Part shown: positions 53,264-62,399 of the stretch, piece after piece
Numbering within the stretch: the stretch's first letter is position 1
How the letters are laid out: each line of letters starts with the position of its first letter
Source of the DNA: Asticcacaulis sp. AC402
GTDB taxonomy: Bacteria > Pseudomonadota > Alphaproteobacteria > Caulobacterales > Caulobacteraceae
Assembly: GCF_000495835.1 (NCBI RefSeq)
Contig: NZ_AWGC01000028.1
Span: 26,688-90,687 of the forward strand
Length of the DNA stretch: 64,000 nt
Direction of reading: 5' to 3'
The notes under the pieces: generated by a model
Seen by the model: only the letters and a program-made list of their open reading frames with translations
Databases searched by the model: none
What the model was told of the DNA's origin: nothing
Program-made: the position numbers and the translations under genes

Positions 53264-54982
53264 ATGTCGAATCGCAAGATTGCCAAAACCCCTATCCGTT
53301 GCCTAGTGCTCATGGCTACCCTGCTTTTCAGCCATCCGGCACTCGCAGCACAGCCGCCCGCACAACTGGTGACGCAGGGGGGGCGGCCTTTCATGAAAGT
53401 CAACGATCAGCCCTACCTCATCCTGGGTGGCGAGTTGCACAATTCATCGGCGTCATCTGTGGCCTACATGGATCGGGTCTGGCAGAACCTTGGGCCAACG
53501 GCAATCAATACGCTGCTGGTTAACGTCGGCTGGCAGCAGTTTGAACCGGTCGAAGGCCAGTTCGATTACACCGTCATCGACAGCCTGATCGAGAACGCGA
53601 GGGTGCATGATAAGCGGCTGGTGATTCTCTGGTTCGGTAGTTGGAAGAATGGCGCCTCGAGCTACCCGCCGACCTGGGTGGTTCAGGATCAGAGGCGGTT
53701 TCCGCGTGTCCGTACGGAACAGGGGGGACAGCGCGAAATTCTGTCGCTTTTCGGCGCCGAACGAACCCTGGCTGCGGAGACCAGGGCTTATAGTGCCCTG
53801 ATGACGCGTATTCGTAACAGGGACGCCGACGGCCGCGTCATTATGATGCAGATCAATAACGAAGTCGGGATTCTTGGCCAGGGCTATGACCATTCAAAGG
53901 CGGCGGTCGCGTATCTGCGGCAGCCCGTACCGCCAGCCCTGCTGCGTTACATGCATGACAATGCCGCTAAACTCAGGCCGGAATTGCTGGAGGCCTGGAC
54001 ACGGGCGGGGAGGGCGTCAAGCGGCAGCTGGCTGACGGTGTTTGGCGACACACCGGCCGCGAGGGAATTTGCCCTTGCCTGGAACTATGCCACCTACTCC
54101 AACAGCTTGTCCGTCGCGGGCAAAAAAATCCATGCCTTGCCGACGTTCGTGAACGCCTGGCTGGTCCAGGACGACACACAGCGGGCCGGCGACTATCCCG
54201 GGGGCGGGCCGGTTTCGCGCGTCATGGACATCTATAAGGCCGGAGCGCCCAGCCTTGATCTGTTGGCGCCCGACATCTACCTGCCCGACTTTCGCAGCAT
54301 TGTGGCCGACTATTCGCGGGCTGACAATCCTCTGTTTATTCCGGAGTCGACGCATGAGGTCGGACGCGCCTTTTACGCCTTGGGCCAGCACAACGCCCTT
54401 GGCTACTCACCTTTCGGAATCGACAACATGGCAAAATTGCCTCCCCTCGAAGCCGGCTATCAGGTTCTGGACCAGATCGCGCCGCTAATTCTGGAGGCGC
54501 GCCTCAAGGGCTGGAAAACGATCGGCATCCTGCGCCAGGGCAAGGACGAATACGACCATAGCGTCGAACTCGATGATATGACGATCAAGATCCGTTACCA
54601 GCATGGTGAGGGTGGCGATTATGCAATCTTGATCCGCGACCGGGAGGACCATCTCTACATTGCCGGACAGAACATGTTCGTCTCGTTCTCATCCAAGATC
54701 AAGGGCAAGGCAGCGCGGATTGCGACCGTCTATGAGGGCGTATTTGTCGAAGGCCAATGGCAGCCGGGTCGCCTCCTGAATGGCGACGAAACCTTCCACA
54801 ACGAGAATGTCCGCGTTGAAAGCCGCAAATCCGGCGACGTTACCGAAACTCAGGCCGCAGGCGTTCTGGCGCCGCAACCGACCGCCGAGACTGTCCTGAA
54901 GCAGCCATCGGCCAGGCTAACCAAAACTGCCTACGAAATCCCGCAAATCTACAGCGTAGATCTTTACTGGCGAGACGAGTAG
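53264..54982 (+). CDS. GH35 beta-galactosidase
   Basis: A 572-residue exported glycosidase (signal peptide ending PALAAQP). The GH35 barrel shows LILGGELHNSSASS, acid/base Glu200 in MQINNEVG and nucleophile Glu361 in LFIPESTHEVG; a C-terminal beta domain follows. Length and motifs resemble the DUF5597-bearing GH35 group, which includes a Cellvibrio xyloglucan beta-galactosidase. The start at 53264 has GGGAAA upstream and excludes 44 residues of read-through frame. It follows the receptor in the same direction and may act in the periplasm on imported galactosides. Confidence 0.85.
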   Translation: MSNRKIAKTPIRCLVLMATLLFSHPALAAQPPAQLVTQGGRPFMKVNDQPYLILGGELHNSSASSVAYMDRVWQNLGPTAINTLLVNVGWQQFEPVEGQFDYTVIDSLIENARVHDKRLVILWFGSWKNGASSYPPTWVVQDQRRFPRVRTEQGGQREILSLFGAERTLAAETRAYSALMTRIRNRDADGRVIMMQINNEVGILGQGYDHSKAAVAYLRQPVPPALLRYMHDNAAKLRPELLEAWTRAGRASSGSWLTVFGDTPAAREFALAWNYATYSNSLSVAGKKIHALPTFVNAWLVQDDTQRAGDYPGGGPVSRVMDIYKAGAPSLDLLAPDIYLPDFRSIVADYSRADNPLFIPESTHEVGRAFYALGQHNALGYSPFGIDNMAKLPPLEAGYQVLDQIAPLILEARLKGWKTIGILRQGKDEYDHSVELDDMTIKIRYQHGEGGDYAILIRDREDHLYIAGQNMFVSFSSKIKGKAARIATVYEGVFVEGQWQPGRLLNGDETFHNENVRVESRKSGDVTETQAAGVLAPQPTAETVLKQPSARLTKTAYEIPQIYSVDLYWRDE

Positions 54983-55023
54983 GAGCGCACGACCACAGAT
55001 CACGGCGGACGAGTCGGCAAGCC

Positions 55024-57051
55024 TTACCTCTTCTTTTTCTTGCCCTTCCTGGCGGTTTCTGGCGCAATCACCGCAACAGCGCCGCCGGAAGGGGCAAGTT
55101 TCAGGGTCAGGCTCCCTGACCTGTCAGCTGTCGAAGACGCAACCGTCAGGCTGTTGACGTCGGCGCCGTCCTGCCAGGTTTTCGCGGTGAACTTGCCATC
55201 GCCCAGGAACTCCAGGGGCACAACCACATCCCGGCCGGACTCGTTGGTCATGGCGCCGACATACCAGGTGTCGCCCTTGCGGCGGGCGCTGACGATGAAC
55301 TGGCCGATATCACCCTGGACAACGCGGGTCTCGTCCCAGGTTGTCGGGACGTTTTGCAAAAATTCCGCGCCATCGGCCCAGGAGCCATCCGGCTTTTTGT
55401 AGGCCGGCGGAGCGTCCGCTACCATCTGGAACGGTGAGTCATAGACAACATACATGGCGACGGCCTGGCCACGCGTTGTCTGGACGAAGGGCGCATGGTT
55501 ACGACGCTGCTGGGCAAAGTCGGCCGGCGACAAAGAGCGGAAACCACCCGGCGTGTAGTCGTGGGGTCCGAGGATCTGGCGCGTGAACGGCAAGGTGACA
55601 TTGTGGGTGGCCGTGACGCGGGCGCTCCACTTGTTGTACTCCGCGCCCAAAACGCCTTCCTGAGTGATATAGTTCGGCCAGGTGCGGTTCAAACCATTGG
55701 GCGGGTAGGCGCCATGCATATCGACCAGCAGGTGATGCTTCGCCGCAACCGCCATCAGGCGGTGGTAGTAGTCGACCATCTCCTGGTCGTTGCGGTTCAT
55801 GAAGTCGACCTTGATGCCCTGCAGGCCCCACTTTTCGTAAGTCGCCAGGGCCTCTTCCATCTGGGCATCAAGCTGGTGCCATTGCACCCAAACCCAGACG
55901 CCGATCTTCTTTGACTTGGCGTAGCGCAGCAGTTCCGGCATGTCGAGCACCGGCTTGGCCTTGGTGATGTCGGCGTCGGGATTGGGCTCGATATCGGACC
56001 CCATCGACCAGCCTTCATCGATCAGGATGTCGTCCAGTTTCATCTCGGCAGCGAAGTCGACAAAATGCTTGTAGCTCTCAGTGTTGATACCGGCATTGGG
56101 TGTTTCCAGCGCCCAGTCGTTCCACCAGTCCCACGCGGTCTTGCGGCCGCGGATCCATGAGGTGTCGGCGATTTGCGACGGCGTCGCCAGGGTAGTGATC
56201 AGGTCCGAACCCGTCAGGTCGCCCGGCTGGTCGCCGATCATGACCACGCGCCACGGCGTCTGGAAGCCGTCGGCATCCAGCTTGACGTCGGCCACCACGC
56301 TCTTGCGGAAGCGGTAGTTGCGGTCGTTGTCGAAGCGCGGCGGCAGGTTGGTGCGGACACCGATTCCGCCGTCGCCGCGGCCGGAGATATAGAAGCCCGG
56401 ATAGTCTTTCACGTCGGACTCGGCGATGGCAAAAGTCTTGTTGCCCTCGCCGGTCTTGCATACCAGAGGTGCGATGTAATTGTTGTGCTCGCGGATCAGC
56501 GAGGCCTTGATCGGGTCGTACTCGCCTTCGAAACTGGTGTTCATGGCGCCCATATTGGCGCCCCAGCAGCTATAGTCGGCCGGGAAGAAGAACTGGGTGT
56601 TCTCGCTCATCACCTTGAAGCCGGTGACACCGGCCTGGGCCGGAACGGCGTAGCGCAAGGCGACGCCATTGTCGTAGGCGCGGATGATGATGTTGTACTT
56701 GAAAACACCTCCACCGGCGGTGAGGGCGATATCGCTCTGGTTATAGCGGTCGGGCACGACAGACGCCTTGCCGACCACGGGTTTCCAGGTCGAATTGACG
56801 GTTGTTTCCGTATGGCCGGTGATGGTCGAGCCCGAGCCGATATAGGCGATGTCCAGCTTCCACTCCAGCGGGGAGGGGCCGATGATGGCCTTTCCGTCCT
56901 GTTCGACCGTGTAGCTCAATCCGCTCTGCGACTGATCGAAGCTGATAGCGATGCGGCCATTGGGCGAGGTGACCTTGACGGTTTCGGCGGACGCCGTTCC
57001 GGCTGCCAGGGCAGCGGTTAGGGCCAGAAGACTGACGGTGACGCGTGACAT
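55024..57051 (-). CDS. GH97 glycosidase (retaining, alpha-galactosidase-like)
   Basis: A 675-residue exported enzyme (signal peptide ending GTASAET). An N-terminal beta-sandwich (residues about 25-270) is followed by the barrel: KTAWDWWNDWALETPNAG, DEGWSMGSDIEP, and IKVDFMNRNDQEMV with Asp416. The Asp in VDFM is the nucleophile of retaining GH97 alpha-galactosidases and is absent from inverting SusB-type glucosidases. EGVLGAEYNKW contains the probable general acid. The C-terminus is a run of Lys/Arg (KGKKKKR). It is convergent with the GH35 gene; together they could remove alpha- and beta-linked galactose. Confidence 0.88.
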   Translation of the reverse strand: MSRVTVSLLALTAALAAGTASAETVKVTSPNGRIAISFDQSQSGLSYTVEQDGKAIIGPSPLEWKLDIAYIGSGSTITGHTETTVNSTWKPVVGKASVVPDRYNQSDIALTAGGGVFKYNIIIRAYDNGVALRYAVPAQAGVTGFKVMSENTQFFFPADYSCWGANMGAMNTSFEGEYDPIKASLIREHNNYIAPLVCKTGEGNKTFAIAESDVKDYPGFYISGRGDGGIGVRTNLPPRFDNDRNYRFRKSVVADVKLDADGFQTPWRVVMIGDQPGDLTGSDLITTLATPSQIADTSWIRGRKTAWDWWNDWALETPNAGINTESYKHFVDFAAEMKLDDILIDEGWSMGSDIEPNPDADITKAKPVLDMPELLRYAKSKKIGVWVWVQWHQLDAQMEEALATYEKWGLQGIKVDFMNRNDQEMVDYYHRLMAVAAKHHLLVDMHGAYPPNGLNRTWPNYITQEGVLGAEYNKWSARVTATHNVTLPFTRQILGPHDYTPGGFRSLSPADFAQQRRNHAPFVQTTRGQAVAMYVVYDSPFQMVADAPPAYKKPDGSWADGAEFLQNVPTTWDETRVVQGDIGQFIVSARRKGDTWYVGAMTNESGRDVVVPLEFLGDGKFTAKTWQDGADVNSLTVASSTADRSGSLTLKLAPSGGAVAVIAPETARKGKKKKR

Positions 57052-57126
57052 GGTAGGCTCCCTGATCTATTCGTTGAGGGATTCCTATTTTGTATTACAT
57101 TATTCCGCAAGTCACATTGTTGCTGG

Positions 57127-57813
57127 TTATGTCGCCCGATAGTCGGCGATGATCTCGCCGGCCAGGGCGATCTCGGCCTCGTGCGGGGTGTCGCGTTCCG
57201 TCTCCGCCAGGCCGCCGGCGTACCAGGCCTGCATGGCCGGTTCCGCCAGCATCCGGTCGACATAGGTGCGTGACGATTGGCTGAGGTCGGAACCGACGCC
57301 ATAGGTCTGGATGCGAAAGACGACTGGAGCGTAGAAGGCATCCACGGCGGTAAAGGCGCCGCCAGCGAGGTACGGACCGCCGAACTTCGTGAATCCGTCA
57401 GTCCACAGGGCGTCCAGGCGCGCCAGATCACGGATCAGGGCCGGCGGGGTGTTGAACAGCTTGACCCGCACGCCGATGGTCATCGAGCAGTAGGTTCGCA
57501 AGGCGCTGAAGCCGGAGTGCATCTCGGCCGCCGCCGACCGCGCCCAGGCCCGGGCGGGCTTGTGGGACGGCCAGACCTGAGGATAGCTTTCAGCGACATA
57601 TTCGGCGATGGCCAGCGAGTCCCATACGGTCACGTCGCCGTCGACAAGGGCCGGCACCAGGGCGGTCGGCGAAAAATCTCGGAAACCGGAATTGTCGGGT
57701 TTGAAGAAATGCTGGCGCTCGGTGAAGGGGATGTCGAGCGCCGTCAGTAGCACCCATGGCCGCAGCGACCACGACGAATAGTTCTTGTTGCCGATATGCA
57801 GTTCGTAGGTCAT
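57127..57813 (-). CDS. Glutathione S-transferase
   Basis: A 228-residue cytosolic GST. The N-terminal thioredoxin-like domain starts LHIGNKNYSSWSLRPWVLL, where Ser in SSWS is the likely thiolate-stabilising residue. PTALVPALVDGDVTVWDSLAIAEYVAESYP carries the cis-Pro and glutathione-binding Asp-Ser. The C-terminal helical domain includes FTAVDAFYAPVVFR. The class and substrate are not evident. Confidence 0.88.
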   Translation of the reverse strand: MTYELHIGNKNYSSWSLRPWVLLTALDIPFTERQHFFKPDNSGFRDFSPTALVPALVDGDVTVWDSLAIAEYVAESYPQVWPSHKPARAWARSAAAEMHSGFSALRTYCSMTIGVRVKLFNTPPALIRDLARLDALWTDGFTKFGGPYLAGGAFTAVDAFYAPVVFRIQTYGVGSDLSQSSRTYVDRMLAEPAMQAWYAGGLAETERDTPHEAEIALAGEIIADYRAT

Positions 57814-57899
57814 GGGCGATCTCCCTCAAAAAATCGCCTGCACCTAAGCGCAACTCTGATGAAATGGCCATATGGCTTTTCGCCAACCGGCAGGGCAAA

Positions 57900-58697
57900 T
57901 CAGCCAAATTGATAAGCACTGATCGCGATGCCCGTCTGACCTAAGCTGTCTTCGTGGTAGGTGCGGCGCGCCGGATCGCCACGGCCGGCGCCGGCGACCA
58001 CCATCAACGGCAGCAGGTGCTCCTCACGGGGATGGCAGTCCTTTGCGTGGGGCGCACCCTCCCAGCCGGTCAGGCCGTCAACGCCTTCGGCCAGAGTAGC
58101 ATCCAGCCAGGCATCGAAGGCATGCGATGCCGGCCCGCTGTTGCTGCCGCGGCCCATCAGGCGCGGGATGCTGTGATAGCTCATGCCGGAGCCTATGATC
58201 AGAACGCCTTCGTCGCGCAGGGGCGCCAGGGCGCGGCCAAGGGCGAGGTGCTCGGCCGCGTCCAGTCCATGTTTCAGGGAAAGTTGAATCGTCGGGATAC
58301 CGGCCTCCGGGAAGGCCAGAAGCAGGGGAATGAACACGCCGTGATCGAAGTCGCGGACTGCGTCGGTGGCCATCGTGATGCCGGCGGTTCTGGCCAGGTG
58401 CTGGACACGCTGGGCCAGGGCTTGCGAGCCCGGCGCCGGCCAGGCCAGTTCGTAGGTATGCGGCGGAAAGCCGAAATAGTCGAACAATAACCCAGGCGCA
58501 GGCTTGGTCTGGACCGTAAAGTCGGCCTCTTCCCAGTGGGCGGAAACAACCAGAATGGCCTTGGGCTTGCCGCCGACATCCTGCGGCAGGCGCTTCAGGT
58601 AGGCACCCATTTCGTCCCACATGTCGGCCGGGTTCCAGTCCATGAAAAAGCACGGTCCGCCGCCATGGGGGATGTACACGGTCGGGGTGGTCGTCAT
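57900..58697 (-). CDS. ygiD: LigB-family extradiol (4,5-DOPA) dioxygenase
   Basis: A 265-residue class III extradiol ring-cleavage dioxygenase. Zinc/iron ligands are in YIPHGGGPCFF (His), RDFDHGVFIPLLL (His) and GMSYHSIPRL (His), and HPREEHLLPLMVVAGAG is the conserved C-terminal His-containing block. It fits the YgiD/DODA group. It begins with ATGA overlap on the stop of the upstream YceI gene, so it is the third gene of a leftward operon. Confidence 0.87.
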   Translation of the reverse strand: MTTTPTVYIPHGGGPCFFMDWNPADMWDEMGAYLKRLPQDVGGKPKAILVVSAHWEEADFTVQTKPAPGLLFDYFGFPPHTYELAWPAPGSQALAQRVQHLARTAGITMATDAVRDFDHGVFIPLLLAFPEAGIPTIQLSLKHGLDAAEHLALGRALAPLRDEGVLIIGSGMSYHSIPRLMGRGSNSGPASHAFDAWLDATLAEGVDGLTGWEGAPHAKDCHPREEHLLPLMVVAGAGRGDPARRTYHEDSLGQTGIAISAYQFG

Positions 58698-59263
58698 CAG
58701 TAGGCTTCTACTTCTATTACGAGGCCGATTTCGTCACCTATGATCGGTTCCAGATTGCCAAGACCGAAGGCCTTGCGGCTCAACTGCGCCGTGGCGGTAA
58801 AGCCAACGCCCGTCTTGAACAGCGCCGGATTGAAGGCCTTACGATTGAAGGTCACGTCCAGCACCACGCTTTGGGTGATGCCGTGGACGGTCAGGTCGCC
58901 GGTCACCTTCGCCGTCCTGTCGCCGGTCGGTTCGACCTGGGTGCTGACGAAGGTCGCCTGTGGAAACCGGGCGACATCGAAATATTTTTCGCCCTTCAGG
59001 AGATCGTCGAATTCGGGCAGCGCCGTGGTCAGGGTGGCCATGTCGAGGCTGGCCGTGACCGAACTCCTGGCGGGATCGTCGCTGTCGAGCACGATCGTAC
59101 CCGCTGCGCCCATCACCTTGCCGGTGGGATGGGACAAACCGAAGTGTTCGTAGGTGAACTGGGCAGAGCTGTGCTTGCCCTCGATACTGAAGGTATCGGC
59201 GGCGGCAACCGGGGATGTTGCCGCCGCCAGACCGAACAAGACGATGGCGAGTCGTCCGGTCAC
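58697..59263 (-). CDS. YceI-family periplasmic protein, copy 1
   Basis: A 188-residue exported protein starting at GTG 59263 (signal peptide ending VAAADTF). The YceI lipocalin-like barrel is shown by IEGKHSSAQFTYEHFGLSHPTGKV, LKGEKYFDVARFPQATFVST, VTGDLTVHGITQSVVLDVTF and IGDEIGLVIEVEAY. Such proteins bind polyisoprenoid-like lipids. The GTG lies four bases after the stop of the second copy; the longer frame would run into that gene. Confidence 0.85.
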   Translation of the reverse strand: MTGRLAIVLFGLAAATSPVAAADTFSIEGKHSSAQFTYEHFGLSHPTGKVMGAAGTIVLDSDDPARSSVTASLDMATLTTALPEFDDLLKGEKYFDVARFPQATFVSTQVEPTGDRTAKVTGDLTVHGITQSVVLDVTFNRKAFNPALFKTGVGFTATAQLSRKAFGLGNLEPIIGDEIGLVIEVEAY

Positions 59264-59267
59264 GGAT

Positions 59268-59849
59268 CTATTCCGCAATCGCTTCTGCGGTGATTTCCAG
59301 TTTGATCTCGTCCGAGACCGCGGGCACATAGGCGCCGACGCCGAAGTCACTGCGCTTGATCGTGCCGGTGGCCTGGAAGCCCGCCGCCTTTTTCTTCTTC
59401 ATGGGATGTTCACCCATCCCGTTCAGCGCAACGTCCAGGGTCACGCTCTTGGTGACGCCGTGGATGGTCAGGTCGCCGGTGACCTTGGCGGTCTTGGCAG
59501 ACGTCACCTGAACTGCGGTGCTTTTGAACGTCGCGGTCGGGAACTTGGCGGCGTCGAAAAAGTCCGCGCCTTTTAAGTGCGTGTCCAGCGCCGCAACGCC
59601 GGTGTTGAGGCCGCTGATATCAAAGCTGACCGATACGGACGACTTGGACGGATCTGCCTGGTCAAGCGTTATCGAGCCGACGGCATTGGCAAACTTGCCC
59701 GTGGGCTTGGAAAAACCCAAATGGGTCCAGCCAAACACCACTTCGGTGTGGCCGGCATCCAGCTTGTAGGTTTCAGCGGCAAAGGCCGGCGCGGTGGCCA
59801 GGCCCAGGGCGAAAATCGAGGCGGCAAACAGGGAGGTCAGACGTTTCAC
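59268..59849 (-). CDS. YceI-family periplasmic protein, copy 2
   Basis: A 193-residue paralog of the preceding gene, exported (signal peptide ending PAFAAET). Family segments are LDAGHTEVVFGWTHLGFSKPTGKF, LKGADFFDAAKFPTATFKST and VTGDLTIHGVTKSVTLDVAL. The GTG at 59849 has AAGGA eight bases upstream, whereas an ATG at 59882 has none. It is first of the YceI-YceI-ygiD unit. Confidence 0.86.
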   Translation of the reverse strand: MKRLTSLFAASIFALGLATAPAFAAETYKLDAGHTEVVFGWTHLGFSKPTGKFANAVGSITLDQADPSKSSVSVSFDISGLNTGVAALDTHLKGADFFDAAKFPTATFKSTAVQVTSAKTAKVTGDLTIHGVTKSVTLDVALNGMGEHPMKKKKAAGFQATGTIKRSDFGVGAYVPAVSDEIKLEITAEAIAE

Positions 59850-60067
59850 AGGGTAGTTCCTTTGTGGCAGTGTTTGAACCATATGTAACAATAGTAATTA
59901 CTGTTTAGCATTTCAAGGCCGGCCCCCGGACGCACGACGAATTTATGATCGCAGTCCTTCGACGCGCGGGCAATCGCTAATTTGGTGTCCGGCGGATTTA
60001 CAACGGCATTGGGGCTCCCCATATGGCAGCCATCCGACAACGGATACGCAACCAAGGAGGGATTCCC

Positions 60068-60595
60068 ATGCCAGACACTGCCATTACCGTCTCCAAGATC
60101 GACATGTACCAGGCCTCCGTGCCGATCATGCTGCGTTCCCTGGCCAACCTCAAGGCCATACTGGCCAAGGCCGAAGCCTGGGCTGCCGACAAGAACGTCA
60201 AGGAAGATACAGTCCTCAACGCGCGCCTGGCGCTCGATATGCTGCCCTTGGTCAAGCAGATCCAGATCGCCAGCGACAATGCCAAGGGTGTGGCCGCGCG
60301 CTTGGGCGGCGTCGACAATCCGTCCTTTGCCGACGACGAAAAGACCTTTGCCGAACTGCACGAGCGTCTGCAGAAGACGATCGATTTCATCAAGTCCGTG
60401 CCGGCGGCCGGTTTCGAAGGTTCCGAAACCCGCGAACTGGTGCTGAAATTCCCCAACCTGACAATGGAATTCACCGGCCTAGCCTATCTGACCGGCTTCG
60501 CCATTCCCAACTTCTTCTTCCATGTTACCACGGCCTACGCCATCCTGCGCCATTCGGGTGTACCGATTGGTAAGCCCGACTTCCTGGGGGGCTAA
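60068..60595 (+). CDS. DUF1993-family protein
   Basis: A 175-residue soluble helical protein (SKIDMYQASVPIMLRSLANLKAILAKAEAWA, LALDMLPLVKQIQIASDNAKG, NFFFHVTTAYAILRHSGVPIGKPDFLG) of the DUF1993 group, distantly related to DinB-like four-helix bundles. A strong AAGGAGG precedes the ATG at 60068. The function of the family is unknown. Its stop codon begins repeat copy A8. Confidence 0.82.
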   Translation: MPDTAITVSKIDMYQASVPIMLRSLANLKAILAKAEAWAADKNVKEDTVLNARLALDMLPLVKQIQIASDNAKGVAARLGGVDNPSFADDEKTFAELHERLQKTIDFIKSVPAAGFEGSETRELVLKFPNLTMEFTGLAYLTGFAIPNFFFHVTTAYAILRHSGVPIGKPDFLGG

Positions 60596-60693
60596 AGCGC
60601 AATCCGATAAAGTGCGCGGTACTTTTCGGAATAACTCCGCGATGAAAGAGAATCAAAGAGTGGGGTTTTGATGGAATCAAAAACCCCACTCTT
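60595..60693. repeat. Two-hairpin intergenic repeat (copy A8)
   Basis: GCGCAATCCGATAAAGTGCG...TACTTTTCGG.ATAACTCCGCG, then AGAGTGGGGTTTTGA / TCAAAAACCCCACTCT, a strong hairpin 2. It fills the junction of two convergent genes. Read leftward, hairpin 2 plus TTTGATTCTCTTTC follows the saccharopine-dehydrogenase-like gene as a terminator. Confidence 0.85.
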
Positions 60694-60706
60694 GGGCCGA
60701 AGCGCT

Positions 60707-61792
60707 TCAAGAGATGCAGGTCTTGATTTCGAAGGGTTCAAGCTCTTTGACGTAGTCGTCGAGACTGACCCGTCCAACACAAGGATAGGCTCCGGCTGGA
60801 AGGCCGGGGCCTTTTTCGCATAGTTTTCGCGCCAGGACGATAGCCGGGATGCACGGGATGTTGGGACCGTCGCCGGCTTCTGCGACAATGGTCCAGGTTT
60901 TCCGCATCGGCTGGCCGTCATGGCCTTCGCCGCGCAAGGTCATGTACATGCCACCGGTATCGCTTCCGAAGATGTCGAACCATCGGCTGACGGTCAGGAG
61001 GACGCCGGCAAAGCGCGTCAGGTCCAGCGGCCAGCCCCAGCGTATCGGCCACGACGCCAGCCACAGAAACCACTGCATAAAGGCCAGTTCGACCCCGGCG
61101 CCAAAACGGATATCCCTTATTCCGTAAGCCTTCGGAAGCAGATCAAGATCGGGAATGTCGCAATTGGCCAGCCAGCGTTTGCCAAAAACTGGAAATGTCC
61201 ATGATCGGATATCCTGCCAGCCATAGGCCCTGGGATGGCCTGCAAACGGGCGCAACGGCTTGCCGACATAGCTCAGTATGGCGCGGATCGTGGCCAGGCC
61301 GCGTTCGGTTTTCTGGCCGGGCGAGATGCCGACATCGACGCCGTCCAGGCGCGCGAACTGGTGCCGATAATGTTCGATCACGGCCGAGGACAGGCCCGGC
61401 ACGGTCGAGGCGCCGGTGATCAGGGCGACGCCGGCGTCCCTGGCCTCAGCGTCGAGGGTAGCGAATCCGCGAACGAAGTCGCGGCCGTCGGCCAGGTCGA
61501 TATAGGCAATGCCGGCGGCAATACAGGCCCGCGCCACGCTGTAGTCGGAGCCCTGGAAGGGTCCGCAGGTATGGACGACGACAGCGGGCTTTTCGCGCGC
61601 CAGGACAGGCGGCAGATCACGGTGGATGTCGAGGCTGAGGCCGCGTGCACCAGGCAGCGAGGCTGCCAGGGAGCGCGCCTTTGCGGCATCCCGCCCGGCA
61701 ACGATGACCGCAACGCCATGCCGCGCCAGACCGGCGCAGATGCGTTTGCCAAAATTGCCATAGCCGCCCAGGACCAGAACGTCACCCGTCAA
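60707..61792 (-). CDS. Saccharopine dehydrogenase-like NAD(P)-binding protein
   Basis: A 361-residue protein with N-terminal Rossmann motif VLVLGGYGNFGKRICAGLARHGV, then VVVHTCGPFQGSDYSVARACIAAGIAYIDLADGRDFV, a hallmark of the saccharopine dehydrogenase NADP-binding family, and a C-terminal domain with hydrophobic stretches (FMQWFLWLASWPIRWGW). It does not resemble true lysine-pathway enzymes. The gene overlaps the DUF4166 gene by 11 bases; related trios occur in other proteobacteria. Confidence 0.83.
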   Translation of the reverse strand: MTGDVLVLGGYGNFGKRICAGLARHGVAVIVAGRDAAKARSLAASLPGARGLSLDIHRDLPPVLAREKPAVVVHTCGPFQGSDYSVARACIAAGIAYIDLADGRDFVRGFATLDAEARDAGVALITGASTVPGLSSAVIEHYRHQFARLDGVDVGISPGQKTERGLATIRAILSYVGKPLRPFAGHPRAYGWQDIRSWTFPVFGKRWLANCDIPDLDLLPKAYGIRDIRFGAGVELAFMQWFLWLASWPIRWGWPLDLTRFAGVLLTVSRWFDIFGSDTGGMYMTLRGEGHDGQPMRKTWTIVAEAGDGPNIPCIPAIVLARKLCEKGPGLPAGAYPCVGRVSLDDYVKELEPFEIKTCIS

Positions 61793-62399
61793 GCTTCACC
61801 TCGGTAATGCGAAAGGTCCCGGCATAGCCGATCAGCGGCCCCGCATGCAGGACGTGGGTGAGGGCGGTCTGCATCGAAAAGCTGTCGTCGTCGACCGCGG
61901 TTTCCCACGCGGCACCGGTGCCGAACAGGTATTTCAACGCGCCGGGCAGGGGGATGTGGCGGCCGAACAGGCGCCAGGTAAAGCCGCGATGGCGGATGAT
62001 GACCTTGCCCTCTTCGAAGCTGTACGAGGCCTTCCAGCCGCCGCCGAAACGGAAAATTTCGATGACCTCGTGCGGACCGGTGACCACCAGTTCCGAGCGG
62101 AAGGTATGAACTGGACGGCCGGGCGGAAAGAAATGCCGTTCGAAGATGTAGCTGTCCGACTTCGGATCGCTGCGGGTATAGACCGTGACGGGAACAGCCT
62201 TGCCCTCGAACGGCACCAGCAATCCGCCCAGTTTCAGCAGCCAGGCGAAGCGCCGCATGGCCGGGGACAGGGTGATGTCCAGTGTGCCCTGGTGGGTAAC
62301 GACGTCACGGGTGAAAGGCCGATTGGCATAGTGCGCCTGCAAGGCCAGCGGCAGGGCCTCCCATTGATCACCAAAGGCGGCGGCAAAGATCGGCTTCAT
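61782..62399 (-). CDS. DUF4166-family protein
   Basis: A 205-residue protein starting MKPIFAAAFGDQWEALPLALQAHYANRPFT. Motifs include LGGLLVPFEGKAVPVTVYTRSDP, RHFFPPGRPVHTFRSELV and IIRHRGFTWRLFGRHIPLP, typical of DUF4166. No known activity. It overlaps the upstream DCC gene (ATGA) and the downstream dehydrogenase-like gene, so the three are translationally coupled. Confidence 0.82.
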   Translation of the reverse strand: MKPIFAAAFGDQWEALPLALQAHYANRPFTRDVVTHQGTLDITLSPAMRRFAWLLKLGGLLVPFEGKAVPVTVYTRSDPKSDSYIFERHFFPPGRPVHTFRSELVVTGPHEVIEIFRFGGGWKASYSFEEGKVIIRHRGFTWRLFGRHIPLPGALKYLFGTGAAWETAVDDDSFSMQTALTHVLHAGPLIGYAGTFRITEVKLDG

